A stretch of DNA of 64,000 nt from Ornithinibacillus halotolerans (GCF_014637405.1 NZ_BMEY01000013.1:1-64000); one strand, 5' to 3'; shown: positions 46,645-55,322, counted from the stretch's first letter. Numbers and translations are program-made. The notes: generated from the letters alone by a model not told the origin.

Positions 46645-47996
46645 TGGATTTACAAGTATTTCGCGAACAACTTTTTACTGAAGGTGAAAAATTAGGATTT
46701 TCAGATTTAGAGATTTATTATGAAAAGCTATCTAGTTTTGGGTGTCAAATATATGAAGGTGAGATTGACGATTATCGTTCTTCAACTGTAAATGGAGTCT
46801 CTGCACGTGGCATTATTAACGGTAAAATGGGCGAAGCATTTACCGAAAAATTGGATGATGCATCGGTATCCTTTCTATTACATAATATGATAGAAAATGC
46901 CAATATTAGTGAAGATGAACCCGGAGAATTATTTGATGGAAAAGCAGAATACGAAGATTTAAACTTTTTTTCACCCACACTATCAGAAGTTACAATCGAA
47001 GAAAAGATTGAATTTTTAAAACAAGTAGAAAAACATATTTATGATTATGATCCAAGGGTCGTTCAAACTGGGTATGCTGCTATCCAGGATCAATTAATTG
47101 AAAAAGCATTATTTAATAATAAAGGACTTGAGTTAAACGATAAAAATAATTTCCTTTTCTTTGTTTTCTCTGTAGTTGTTAAAGAAAATGATGAAACAAA
47201 ATCAGATTATTATTTTAAAATAGTAGATGATTTCTCGTCTGTTGATCCTAGGCATATAGCTAAAGAAGCTTGTGAGAAAAGCTTGCGACTTCTAGGTGGA
47301 AAGTCATATCCAAATAAATCGTATCCGGTAATATTAGAAAGTAATACAGCATGTGAATTATTAGCCGTATTTACACCAGCGTTTTCAGCAAAATCAGTAC
47401 AAGATGACCAATCAAGGTTAAAAGATAAGTTAAATACTACGATTACTGCAGATGTTCTAACTTTACAAGATAACCCACACTTAACCAATGGGATTCGCAG
47501 TAGCACATTTGATTCGGAAGGTGTACCTACAAAACCATTAACAGTTGTTGAAAATGGAGTGTTAAAAACATACTTCCATAATTTAAAAACAGCAAAGAAA
47601 GATGGAGTTAAATCAACTGGACATGGGCATAAATTATCTTATCGCGATCCGATTGGTGTAAGACCGTCTAATTTTTATGTAGTACCTAGTGAAGTCTCTA
47701 AAGAAGAACTGTATAGTGATCTAAAGGAAGGGATTATAATAACAAGTCTTTCCGGTCTGCACTCTGGTGCAAATTCTATCTCTGGTGATTTCTCTTTAGC
47801 TGCAGAAGGATTTTATGTTAAGAATGGTAAAATTGCTAGTCCTACTAACAAGATGACCATTGCTGGAAATTTCTTTGACTTATTAAAAGATGTAGAAAAA
47901 GTTGCATCAGATCTTGAATTTTCCCCAATGGATTTTTATGGTTACATCGGTTCTCCATCTCTGAAGATTAAAGAATTAGCTGTAACAATTGATTAA
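46644..47996 (+). CDS. pmbA: TldE/PmbA subunit
   Basis: 450-aa partner of TldD from the same family, lacking the HExxxH motif as expected for TldE/PmbA. It has the SARGIINGKMGEAFTEKL start segment, DPIGVRPSNFYVVP, and the ISGDFSLAAEGFYVKNGKI end. Translation is coupled to tldD (TAATG). No obvious precursor-peptide substrate gene lies beside the pair. Confidence 0.94.
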   Translation: MDLQVFREQLFTEGEKLGFSDLEIYYEKLSSFGCQIYEGEIDDYRSSTVNGVSARGIINGKMGEAFTEKLDDASVSFLLHNMIENANISEDEPGELFDGKAEYEDLNFFSPTLSEVTIEEKIEFLKQVEKHIYDYDPRVVQTGYAAIQDQLIEKALFNNKGLELNDKNNFLFFVFSVVVKENDETKSDYYFKIVDDFSSVDPRHIAKEACEKSLRLLGGKSYPNKSYPVILESNTACELLAVFTPAFSAKSVQDDQSRLKDKLNTTITADVLTLQDNPHLTNGIRSSTFDSEGVPTKPLTVVENGVLKTYFHNLKTAKKDGVKSTGHGHKLSYRDPIGVRPSNFYVVPSEVSKEELYSDLKEGIIITSLSGLHSGANSISGDFSLAAEGFYVKNGKIASPTNKMTIAGNFFDLLKDVEKVASDLEFSPMDFYGYIGSPSLKIKELAVTID

Positions 47997-48026
47997 AAAG
48001 GTAGCCTTCATTGGCTACCTTTTTCT
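47995..48026 (+). terminator. Rho-independent terminator after pmbA
   Basis: 12-bp stem AAAAAGGTAGCC (47995-48006) with GGCTACCTTTTT (48013-48024), followed by TTTCTTT-like sequence. Confidence 0.85.
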
Positions 48027-48036
48027 TTCCCTATCC

Positions 48037-48792
48037 TTAAATCTCTGGATCATGCCATTCTATATTATTGTCATTTAACAAATCGTAAACTTTATTTTCA
48101 CCTTTTACATTAAGCCAAGTCAGTTCACCTGTATTTAATGTCAAAAATTTATCATAAACTGTTATTTCAATACTTTGATCGCCATTAAAATAGAGACGGT
48201 AATAATTATTTAAGTTTACTTTCGATACATCCCTCGTTTGGAGTTCAGTTTCAGAGAATGCTGCTAATATTTCCGTTATCAACTTGGAATCATCAATGGT
48301 AGCTTCACCCTTGTAATTCATTGCCTTTAACACATCTCTAACATTTTCATCCCATGCATAATTAACAATTTCTATTTGCTGAATAGATTCTGGGGTAAAT
48401 GATTTAATTTGTTGTTCTGCTTCTTTATATGGTTCCATATATTGAATCCCATAAAAAACGGAGCTAACAAAAAGAATAAATAATCCTAAAGTAGAAACAA
48501 AACTAAGCAGATACTCCCTCTCTTCTCGATCATATTTATATTCCATAAACGTCCTGTAGCTTAAGAATAAAACTGCAAAGCCAAATAGGATATAGATATC
48601 CGCTGGGGTTAAAACAAAATAAATAACGGCAAGTATTATGACGAATCCAATAATAAATATCCGCTGTATTAGTCTATCTAAATTACTATACGCTCTCAGT
48701 GGAACAGGACCTACTTCGATTTTCAATTTTCTTTTTAATATTGTCTGAATAAAAATGGTGATAAGTGAGACACAAATAACAAGTAATAGCAT
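48037..48792 (-). CDS. Membrane protein of unknown function
   Basis: 251-aa protein not recognised. Four hydrophobic helices fill residues 1-125 (MLLLVICVSLITIFI; IIGFVIILAVIYFVL; IYILFGFAVLFLSY; LGLFILFVSSVFY). The last 125 residues are soluble, acidic and strand-rich, ending in DIEWHDPEI-like sequence. The ribosome binding site is weak (GGGCGTG). It is convergent with pmbA and unrelated to it. Confidence 0.75.
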   Translation of the reverse strand: MLLLVICVSLITIFIQTILKRKLKIEVGPVPLRAYSNLDRLIQRIFIIGFVIILAVIYFVLTPADIYILFGFAVLFLSYRTFMEYKYDREEREYLLSFVSTLGLFILFVSSVFYGIQYMEPYKEAEQQIKSFTPESIQQIEIVNYAWDENVRDVLKAMNYKGEATIDDSKLITEILAAFSETELQTRDVSKVNLNNYYRLYFNGDQSIEITVYDKFLTLNTGELTWLNVKGENKVYDLLNDNNIEWHDPEI

Positions 48793-48882
48793 ATGACACG
48801 CCCATTCTTTTTCATAATTTTACTAATATTTTAGCACAAGGACTTACAATATGGCTATTTCTACATAAAATCTGAAGCGTAC

Positions 48883-48925
48883 AAAAAAAGAGATGCGGTT
48901 CAAATCCAATTGATCCACACCTCTC
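48883..48925 (-). terminator. Rho-independent terminator after the epimerase-like gene
   Basis: Imperfect stem GAGATGCGG (48890-48898) with CCACACCTCTC (48915-48925) and seven T on the minus strand. Confidence 0.7.
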
Positions 48926-48930
48926 AACAT

Positions 48931-49794
48931 TTATTTAGATAAATAAGCGACTAAATCCGGTAACCAATCTTGAAGATTTGTAAAGTTATATCCAAGATTT
49001 TTTGCTCGATCATTACTAATCGTCCATGTTTCTTTAATTCCATATGGAGATTCTGCAAGTTTCTCCGTTGTAATGTTTATCGTTGCATTAGTTTTCTTAG
49101 ATATCAATCTCATTAGGTCTCCCATTGAAATTGTACCATTGGCACAAACATTAACTGGTCCATTAAAATTGGTATCTGCTACCCAAGCTAGAAAATCTCC
49201 CGCCTCTTTCTGGTGAACAAAACACATTTCCGCTTCAAGATTTGGAAAGTAAATCTCCTTACCTTCCTTAGCAGACAAAACATAATGTAATAATCGTTCG
49301 GTATAATCTTGTTCTCCAAGGACGATTGGAATACGCATGGCTACTACTGGAAAAGATGTTTTTTGGAAAAAATAACTTTCAGCTTGTCTTTTTCCTTCTT
49401 GATACGAAACCTCTTGTCTATCAACCATCTTCAAATCATATGTGTAGGGATCGAATTTTTCTTCTGCCATATTTTCTCCATAATCATAGACTGATAATGT
49501 TGAAGTGAATACATACCGTTTCATTCTTCCAGTTAAAGTATTTGCTATTATCTCGGCATCATTTGATGAGAAACATAATTGGTCAAAAACAACATCCCAT
49601 TCTCTCCCGTGAACAGCAGATTCTACCGAAGAATGATCAAATCGGTCCAATTTTAGCCGTTCAACTTTATCACCAAATGGATCTTCACTTGTTTGTCTCG
49701 TAGCAATAGTAACTTTTACACCTTGATTCAATAAATTCTCTACTAAGTTCACGCCAAAAAATCTAGTTCCACCAAATACTAATGCTGTGTTCAT
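48931..49794 (-). CDS. NAD-dependent epimerase/dehydratase family protein
   Basis: 287-aa extended SDR protein. The Rossmann nucleotide loop is GGTRFFGVNLVENLL, the pattern of the CSP41/atypical SDR group, with VFDQLCFSSND after it. The usual catalytic Tyr-x3-Lys is replaced by TSTLSVYDYGENM with no Lys in place, so it may bind nucleotide without classical epimerase action. SD AAGGGGGAAG precedes the ATG. A single-gene unit with its own terminator. Confidence 0.85.
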   Translation of the reverse strand: MNTALVFGGTRFFGVNLVENLLNQGVKVTIATRQTSEDPFGDKVERLKLDRFDHSSVESAVHGREWDVVFDQLCFSSNDAEIIANTLTGRMKRYVFTSTLSVYDYGENMAEEKFDPYTYDLKMVDRQEVSYQEGKRQAESYFFQKTSFPVVAMRIPIVLGEQDYTERLLHYVLSAKEGKEIYFPNLEAEMCFVHQKEAGDFLAWVADTNFNGPVNVCANGTISMGDLMRLISKKTNATINITTEKLAESPYGIKETWTISNDRAKNLGYNFTNLQDWLPDLVAYLSK

Positions 49795-49839
49795 ATTTCT
49801 TCCCCCTTACTATCATATTTTCATAATAGCATGATAAAA

Positions 49840-49883
49840 CAAAAAATAATAACAAGAAAACAGTTGCCTTCTTGTTATTATTT
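49840..49883 (-). terminator. Rho-independent terminator after the 50-aa gene
   Basis: 14-bp stem AATAATAACAAGAA (to 49858) with TTCTTGTTATTATT (from 49869), and a T run on the minus strand. Confidence 0.83.
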
Positions 49884-49917
49884 CCTTGATATTGCAGCGC
49901 CCTTTTCGAAGAACAGA

Positions 49918-50070
49918 TTAACTTACTTCTCTAGTATGGTATAAGTGGAATTGTTGTTTCTTCATATTTCTTAATTTCTTTTCCTTTTTTAATCCATTTG
50001 AACCAGCTGCATATTTTCTCATTTCTTTTAATCTATTCTCTATAACCATTCTATTGAAATCCATATACAT
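49918..50070 (-). CDS. 50-aa basic protein of unknown function
   Basis: Small gene with a good GGGAGG site before ATG 50070 and its own terminator. The product is basic and helical: MYMDFNRMVIENRLKEMRKY, then AAGSNGLKKEKKLRNMKKQQ and a HLYHTREVS end. I do not recognise it. There is no membrane segment or Cys. Upstream in-frame extension is not supported by a binding site. Confidence 0.65.
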   Translation of the reverse strand: MYMDFNRMVIENRLKEMRKYAAGSNGLKKEKKLRNMKKQQFHLYHTREVS

Positions 50071-50153
50071 GTTATTTCCTCCCTTAGTTATCTTACTCTT
50101 ATCATATACAGTTACACTTTTTTTAACCTCGGGATGGCGACTGATATTTACAA

Positions 50154-50186
50154 ACAAAAAATCCCTACTAAAAGAGTAGAGATTTT
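50154..50186 (-). terminator. Rho-independent terminator after the MFS gene
   Basis: On the minus strand AAAATCTCTACT pairs with AGTAGGGATTTT (one G-T pair), followed by TTT. Confidence 0.8.
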
Positions 50187-50234
50187 CAGTCTGAAGGCTG
50201 ATACAATTTTTTCTGTTAATTTGTGCTTATATTA

Positions 50235-51446
50235 CTATACATTTTCTACTGGTACTTGTTCTTTCACTTTCTGCTCTTTTCCTTGCCAGGATTGTTGTAA
50301 CATAAACATACCAAGCACAATCAATAGCAATATAGCACAAGTAATGTATAATACTTGGAAATTAAACATTGCTACAATTAATCCAAGTACATAAGAACCT
50401 GTTGCTATTCCGATATCCCAGAAAATATAAAATGTTGCAGTAGCATGTCCACTTCTACCGGGACCACCAGCTTGGATACACATCGTTTGGAAACTAGGTA
50501 ACAACGAACCACTTCCTAATCCAATTACCGCTGCGGCAACAAGAAACATCCATGGTGAACTTGTAAAGCTTAACAACACTAGACCTGAACTAAACACTAT
50601 TAAACTTGGAATAATGACGTATTTTGGCCCTTTTACATCAAATAATTGTCCTAATGATGGACGAGCAAGAATCATAACTACAGCAAAGACAACAAAGAAA
50701 TAACTAGCAACATTTTCTAATCCATTTGTATTCGCAAATACACTAATATAAGAAAGAATACTAGAATAAGCCACACCTACAAATAAGCTAATTGCAGCAA
50801 TCGGTAAAGCTTTTGTTTCAACTAAATCATGGATAGAGAATTTCCTCATTGTATTTTTTATTATTGTATGAGTTATTTGAGGGACCTTAACTTGGAAGGC
50901 ACATAGAACACTCAGGAGGATTATAATACTTACAACAAATAGAAAGACCTTAAAAGAAATAAACTGAATCAATGTTAAACCTAAAAACGGACCTACTACC
51001 ATAGCTATATTGGTAGCCATAGCGAAATAACCAAGTCCTGCTCCTTTTCTTTCATTTGGCACTACATCAGCTGCGATTGCACTTACTACAGTCGTTAATA
51101 CACCAAAAGAAAGACCATGTATAAATCTTAGAATCATTAAGCCAATAAAACTATCTACGAGCAAATAAAAAAACATGGTACCCGAAAACAATCCCGTGCC
51201 CCACATTAATGTGTTTTTCTTACCTACTTTTTCTATTAAATTACCTGATATTGGACGCATAATGATTGCAGCAATTAACATAATCGTTACAACTAATCCG
51301 CCCTGGGCCTCCGTACCTCCCAATTCTTTCATAACATAGATAGGTAATGTTGTTAATAATGTATAAAATCCAATGAAGACAATGAATTGAACTAAGGAAA
51401 TGTTAATAAAATCTTTTGTCCATATTTTAGTACTATGATTGCTCAT
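50235..51446 (-). CDS. MFS transporter (drug/sugar efflux type)
   Basis: 403-aa permease with twelve helices. The loop 2-3 motif is seen in RPISGNLIEKVGKKNTL, and a second version in RPSLGQLFDVKGPKYVI. The substrate is unknown; the group includes multidrug and arabinose-type exporters. SD GAGGAG precedes ATG 51446. It begins 15 bases after the marR gene, so it is very likely controlled by that regulator. Confidence 0.88.
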   Translation of the reverse strand: MSNHSTKIWTKDFINISLVQFIVFIGFYTLLTTLPIYVMKELGGTEAQGGLVVTIMLIAAIIMRPISGNLIEKVGKKNTLMWGTGLFSGTMFFYLLVDSFIGLMILRFIHGLSFGVLTTVVSAIAADVVPNERKGAGLGYFAMATNIAMVVGPFLGLTLIQFISFKVFLFVVSIIILLSVLCAFQVKVPQITHTIIKNTMRKFSIHDLVETKALPIAAISLFVGVAYSSILSYISVFANTNGLENVASYFFVVFAVVMILARPSLGQLFDVKGPKYVIIPSLIVFSSGLVLLSFTSSPWMFLVAAAVIGLGSGSLLPSFQTMCIQAGGPGRSGHATATFYIFWDIGIATGSYVLGLIVAMFNFQVLYITCAILLLIVLGMFMLQQSWQGKEQKVKEQVPVENV

Positions 51447-51461
51447 GCTATACTATCTCCT

Positions 51462-51863
51462 CTAATCTAACTTATTTAGTAAATGATATAACAACTTTTT
51501 TTCTTCTTCGTTTATGTTGGAAAGTACCTCTTCATCATGCGTTGATACAATAGCTTCTATTTCTAAATAACGTTTCTTTGCCATATCTGTAAGTTCTATA
51601 TACCGTTCACGACGATCAGCGCCTGTAATCCGAATAACCCAGCCATTTTCTTCCATTCTTTTCACGGTACGTGTAATAGTCGGTGCATTGACATGAAAAT
51701 AATTCATAATTTCCTTCTGTGTTTTTGCCCCATGATTATTCAAATAGTAAAGTATTGACCACTGGGCATTATATAACCCATACTCCTGTAAACTTTCATT
51801 CAATTTCTTATTAATCAACCGTACACGCTGATTTAAAAGATGAATTAAATCCTGGTTCAACAC
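51462..51863 (-). CDS. MarR-family regulator
   Basis: About 133-aa winged-helix repressor. The DNA-binding part reads AQWSILYYLNNHGAKTQKEIMNYFHVNAPTITRTVKRMEENGWV across residues 40-85, followed by the wing ADRRERYIELT. GTG 51863 is chosen, eight bases after GGGGG; a TTG at 51878 overlaps the binding site. It heads a two-gene unit with the MFS transporter, and a 12-bp palindrome lies between its promoter and start. Confidence 0.88.
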   Translation of the reverse strand: MLNQDLIHLLNQRVRLINKKLNESLQEYGLYNAQWSILYYLNNHGAKTQKEIMNYFHVNAPTITRTVKRMEENGWVIRITGADRRERYIELTDMAKKRYLEIEAIVSTHDEEVLSNINEEEKKLLYHLLNKLD

Positions 51864-51882
51864 AACAAAGTCCCCCAATTAG

Positions 51883-51942
51883 TTACCTAGGTAAGTATTT
51901 TGCAATAAAATATATATTACTTTATTTATATATAATTGTAAA
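51883..51942 (-). promoter_or_regulatory. marR-MFS promoter with palindromic operator
   Basis: On the minus strand, -35 TTTACA (51937-51942), 17 bases, -10 TAATAT (51914-51919). The perfect 12-bp palindrome TTACCTAGGTAA (51883-51894) lies about 13-25 bases downstream of the start site, a position suited to MarR autorepression. Confidence 0.6.
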
Positions 51943-52107
51943 GTGTTAGATTGATAATAACCGAAAAAAAATTAAATAATCACCCACTATGATTAAAATA
52001 GCTTTCAACAAAAATAGTCCTTTTTCTTAACACAATGTGACAAACTTTCTCTGTTGTATCTGTTATTATGGTGAAAATAATGAAATATATCAGTAGGGAG
52101 AGGCGAC

Positions 52108-52935
52108 ATGGAAAGAATTTTTGGACCATTTATGATGGACACAGATTTCTCAGATAAAAAACAATCGATTATTGCAGAACTAGAACAAGCTGATATGTGC
52201 TTTTATCGTTTTATAGGTGGAAATCCTAGTGAGACCCAAGAATTAAGGAATAAATTAGAGTCCTTACGTGAAAGAAAACCATTATTAATTGGAGTATTTC
52301 GATTTCCGTTTTCTTTTGAAGGAAAAAGAAGAGCTCTAACTGCTAAAGAACAATATTTCATAATGAAAGATTTCTGTGATGCAGTAATCTTCTTCGACAG
52401 TGATGGATTAATGGATACAATCGCCCCAACTACTCCAATTCATGAAGCACAAGAAACTTTTGACATGATTGAAGAGCATACAATTAATACGTTACGTGAA
52501 ATGGTTGATGATACAGGAAAAATTAATATTGACTATCAGGATATAAAAACATTTATATACCGAAATAGAGGGCCACTTTTCATACATACAATAGAGGGCC
52601 GAAATTTTGATCAACCTTTAAAATATTTTATTCAAACCCCCTATCTTCCAAATGATTTCACTGAGGCAGAACAATTAATCATTAATATTGGCTATACTGG
52701 TGAAGTCGATATGGAGGCATTTAAACAAATTAATCTTAGGTTAAACGACCTCTTTGATAAGGCAGAGCTCTTTAAAATTGGTTCTTATTTTATCAATGAA
52801 CCAGGACATAAATTTAGAATTACGTTACTTGTTAATGGACTTTCAGATCCAGTAGAAACACCTATAGTAAAGAATAAGAAAACACGAAGTAAATATAAAA
52901 ATTTTATTCAAAAATGGTTAGCTGCTAACCGATAA
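52108..52935 (+). CDS. Truncated FtsZ-like protein lacking the GTP-binding N-terminus
   Basis: 275-aa protein that aligns by eye with FtsZ from about its residue 85 onward. PFSFEGKRR (67-75) matches FtsZ PFTFEGRKR, TPIHEA (109-114) matches TPMLEA, GKINIDYQDIKTF (137-149) matches the T7 loop GLINLDFADVKTI with N140, D142 and D145 kept, and FKIGSYFINE (222-231) matches MIFGSVINE. The T1 loop (GGGGNN), T3 and the GGGTGTG signature are absent; at the T4 place there is FIGGNPSET. NDR of the guanine region is SDG. The C-terminus is a basic helix, not the usual FtsZ tail peptide. A strong site AGGGAGAGG stands five bases before the ATG, so this is a designed start and not a fragment. A role in modulating FtsZ is inference. 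Confidence 0.8.
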   Translation: MERIFGPFMMDTDFSDKKQSIIAELEQADMCFYRFIGGNPSETQELRNKLESLRERKPLLIGVFRFPFSFEGKRRALTAKEQYFIMKDFCDAVIFFDSDGLMDTIAPTTPIHEAQETFDMIEEHTINTLREMVDDTGKINIDYQDIKTFIYRNRGPLFIHTIEGRNFDQPLKYFIQTPYLPNDFTEAEQLIINIGYTGEVDMEAFKQINLRLNDLFDKAELFKIGSYFINEPGHKFRITLLVNGLSDPVETPIVKNKKTRSKYKNFIQKWLAANR

Positions 52936-53019
52936 CAAATATACTGTGTTATCCCAACCTAATCTGTTATACATGATTCTCTAAAAGTCGTTCAGACTAT
53001 TGAGTAAGGAGGGATAACC

Positions 53020-53109
53020 ATGGCTAAAGATAAGAATAAAAAACATAAAAGTAAAAAGGAACTAAATGAAATGAAAGGTAAAGTAAGGTATCCAAAGAAC
53101 AGGCAATAA
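53020..53109 (+). CDS. 29-aa lysine-rich peptide
   Basis: Small gene with a strong AAGGAGGG site and ending in a good terminator. The product begins MAKDKNKKHKSKKELNEMKG and closes KVRYPKNRQ: eleven Lys and no hydrophobic core. Not recognised. It follows the FtsZ-like gene by 84 bases on the same strand and could share its transcript. Such tiny basic proteins are common and often spore-associated in bacilli. Confidence 0.6.
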   Translation: MAKDKNKKHKSKKELNEMKGKVRYPKNRQ

Positions 53110-53151
53110 CTCCTTGGACTAGCTCCTTAATTCATCTACAATCAAGAAGCT

Positions 53152-53206
53152 AAGTAACAGTTTTCTACAAAGTTAAACACTTTAATAGAGACTGTTACTT
53201 TTTTTA
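53152..53206 (+). terminator. Rho-independent terminator after the 29-aa gene
   Basis: 10-bp stem AAGTAACAGT (53152-53161) with ACTGTTACTT (53191-53200) enclosing a second small stem, followed by TTTTT. Confidence 0.8.
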
Positions 53207-53250
53207 TGATATAATTTCCTAGAAGTAAAGCTCAATAAAGGAGATATGTC

Positions 53251-53871
53251 ATGGTCCAACAAGTAAGTGATTTTTTTGAAGATTTTGGTTTTATTGGGAT
53301 GTTTATTCACTCTTTTATCGACGCCATTATATTCCCAATACCTGCTTTTTTCACCCAAGTTTCACTCAGTCTTATAAACCCTCAATCAGCCATATTGTTA
53401 GCTACTGTTGGCTATATAGCATGTCTTCTAGGCACACCAATCGGATATTTAATTGGTCATAAACTTGGAGAACCTATACTGCATAAGTTCTTGAAAAAAA
53501 AATGGATTGACAAAGCTACTGACTCCATCCATCGAAATGGAGAAGCAGCCATCTTAATTGGAGCTTTCACACCTATACCATTTAAAGTATTTACCATTCT
53601 ATCAGGATGTTTTCATTTTTCTATATGGAAATTAATCGGCTATGCCGCAATAGGTAGAGCATTTAAATTTTATATCGTAGGTATTTCTTTTTATTTATTT
53701 GGACAAGCATCTGAGGAATTTATTACTAATTATCTCACCTATATAATGGGTGGAATCGCTATAATCTTGCTGGGCCTCTTTTATATAAAAAGGAAATTCG
53801 GAAAAGGAAAGAAGCAATCTGTAGAGAAACAAAAAAAGGGTAATCGGAAAATAGTGTGGAAAGAGGGTTAA
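53251..53871 (+). CDS. DedA/YqaA-family membrane protein, C-terminus altered by the ISL3 insertion
   Basis: 206-aa protein of the DedA/VTT superfamily (YqaA-like), probably moving lipids or keeping membrane potential. PIPAFFTQVSLSL, GYLIGHKLGEP and the FTPIPFKVFTILSG signature with GRAFKFYIVG (helices 4-5) are intact. After codon for Gln in SVEKQ the frame runs into the left end of the mobile element and gains KKGNRKIVWKEG. If the element and one copy of the 8-bp duplication are removed, the frame continues QKNYAG and stops at 57226-57228, before the original terminator at 57232. The change is in the cytosolic tail, so function may survive. Start ATG has AAAGGAG and an extended -10 TGATATAAT upstream. 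Confidence 0.9.
   Translation: MVQQVSDFFEDFGFIGMFIHSFIDAIIFPIPAFFTQVSLSLINPQSAILLATVGYIACLLGTPIGYLIGHKLGEPILHKFLKKKWIDKATDSIHRNGEAAILIGAFTPIPFKVFTILSGCFHFSIWKLIGYAAIGRAFKFYIVGISFYLFGQASEEFITNYLTYIMGGIAIILLGLFYIKRKFGKGKKQSVEKQKKGNRKIVWKEG
53830..53837. repeat. Left copy of 8-bp target-site duplication
   Basis: CAAAAAAA directly before the left inverted repeat; identical to 57208-57215. An 8-bp duplication is what ISL3-family elements make. Confidence 0.9.
53838..53862 (+). repeat. Left terminal inverted repeat
   Basis: Starts GGGTAATCGGA and ends AGTGTGGAAA. It lies in the altered tail of the DedA-like gene. It matches the right terminal repeat at 21 of 25 positions. Confidence 0.9.
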
Positions 53872-53884
53872 AAAGTACCCTCTT
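53861..53884. terminator. Hairpin at the convergent stop codons
   Basis: 8-bp stem AAGAGGGT (53861-53868) with ACCCTCTT (53877-53884). The stop codons of the interrupted DedA-like gene and of the transposase overlap inside it. T tracts are short, so it may act as an insulating hairpin limiting read-through into the transposase. Confidence 0.5.
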
Positions 53885-55208
53885 CCATAGCCTTAGACAG
53901 TGTGGAAAAATCAGCACCATAAATTTCTTCATACACCCATTCATAACCAGTTTGTGACCAACTTGGGAATTGATCGGGTAACATTTTTCCAAAAGTAACT
54001 TCAACTTCTTTGAATTTCTTTTTCTTTTTAACTTTACGATAGCCTTGAGTAAACAAAATCTTTGCTCTAAGGGCTTCAAAAGAATAACCACGACCAACAT
54101 GGTTCATTGTCTTAATTAAACGATTGAGGGATTCCGTATAAGCGTTTGTAATAGGAGAATTGAAATAGTTGAATATTTCTTCTTCCCAATTATTCATAGC
54201 CCTAATCAGATCTTCAAAATAAGTCATTAATTCTTTAGGTACATTTGAAACCCAATTTTGATAGAGTATATAGGCATCGTTGATTGATTCAGCTTCATAG
54301 ATGTCAAAGAATTGCTCTTTGAGTTCATAAGCCTGTCCGAGTAATGGAAAGTTCTGAGTCCATACCTGTAGCTTTATCTGGTCATCAAAGTCTGTTAAGT
54401 CTTTACTCCTTGTAAGAAGCACATAACGATCTCTCATAAGTTGTCTACGTTCTTTGGCTGTAATATTTTTACGGTTAGCTTTTCGGATTTTCTCTAAGGC
54501 TTCATTGGCTAATTTAACGACATGGAATTTGTCAATTACGATTTTGGCATGTGGTATCACTGTGTTAACAGCACTCTTATAAGGATTCCACATATCCATT
54601 GCTACAAGTTCAATTTTATCAATGTCTTGGAGCTTTGAAAGATAACTGATAACATTATCTTTATTGCGTTTGCGTAAGATGTCAATTACTGACTTGTTTT
54701 CAACATCTGTGATGACACAACGATAGTTTTTAAGTAAATGGACTTCATCAATACCAAGCCATTTAGGAGTTCTAAAATCAGTTTGAGCTTCAAACTCATC
54801 AACGTAGTCATTAAAGATGTTTCGTCCAGTCTTTTCGTCAACGCCAATCTCTTCTGCAACACTGGTAAACGTTTTTACAAGGCTTGCTTCTTGAATCCAA
54901 TTAATTAGCCTATTGGTAACAGAACGGCCTTCATCTATATCTGGAAGACTTTCAAAGAATGTAGCCCCACACTCATTACATTTGTAACGTTGTCTTTTAA
55001 CGAAGATGCCAACTCGTTTAGCGTGCATCGGCAAATCAAAGAATAATTGTTCCTTTTTACCATGCTTATATAGATTAGCAACCGTACCACATTTTGGGCA
55101 ATAAGAAGGAGGTGGCAATGTAGTCTCAACTAAGAACCTATAATCATATTCACTCTCCTTCATATCAAGAATCTTAAAACTTGGTAGATTGAGCATATTA
55201 GTTGTCAT
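53868..55208 (-). CDS. tnpA: ISL3-family transposase
   Basis: 446-aa transposase. An N-terminal zinc ribbon (C37, C40, C77, C80) is followed by a helix-turn-helix region (VTNRLINWIQEASLVKTF onward) and the DDE domain: D154 in WLGIDEVHLL, D205 in VAMDMWNPY, E359 in NAYTESLNR. VVKLANEALEKIRK and HVGRGYSFEALRAKILF are typical of the ISL3 group. No frameshift or stop is present. AAAGGGA lies before the ATG. It cuts and pastes the unit bounded by the inverted repeats described here. Confidence 0.95.
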   Translation of the reverse strand: MTTNMLNLPSFKILDMKESEYDYRFLVETTLPPPSYCPKCGTVANLYKHGKKEQLFFDLPMHAKRVGIFVKRQRYKCNECGATFFESLPDIDEGRSVTNRLINWIQEASLVKTFTSVAEEIGVDEKTGRNIFNDYVDEFEAQTDFRTPKWLGIDEVHLLKNYRCVITDVENKSVIDILRKRNKDNVISYLSKLQDIDKIELVAMDMWNPYKSAVNTVIPHAKIVIDKFHVVKLANEALEKIRKANRKNITAKERRQLMRDRYVLLTRSKDLTDFDDQIKLQVWTQNFPLLGQAYELKEQFFDIYEAESINDAYILYQNWVSNVPKELMTYFEDLIRAMNNWEEEIFNYFNSPITNAYTESLNRLIKTMNHVGRGYSFEALRAKILFTQGYRKVKKKKKFKEVEVTFGKMLPDQFPSWSQTGYEWVYEEIYGADFSTLSKAMEEGTF

Positions 55209-55267
55209 TATTTCATTTCCCTTTGTTTATTGAGCATTTAATAAGAAAATCATATGAATTGCAGTTA

Positions 55268-55306
55268 AATAAGAAAGGCATTACTTAGCTATCACAGTAA
55301 TGCCTT
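55268..55306 (-). terminator. Rho-independent terminator after the DUF2268 passenger gene
   Basis: 11-bp stem AAGGCATTACT (55275-55285) with AGTAATGCCTT (55296-55306), followed by TTTCTTATTT on the minus strand. It insulates the passenger genes from the transposase. Confidence 0.82.
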
Positions 55307-55322
55307 CATTAGTACAAACAGG

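Noticed and set aside
48893-48920. tRNA T-loop-like GGTTCAAATCC
   Set aside because: The flanking bases do not form the 5-bp T stem and no anticodon or acceptor stem is present; it is part of a transcription terminator.
52108-52935. FtsZ-like gene as a decayed fragment of a second ftsZ
   Set aside because: The upstream DNA does not encode the missing part in any frame, the reading frame is long and uninterrupted, and a strong ribosome binding site sits directly before the start.
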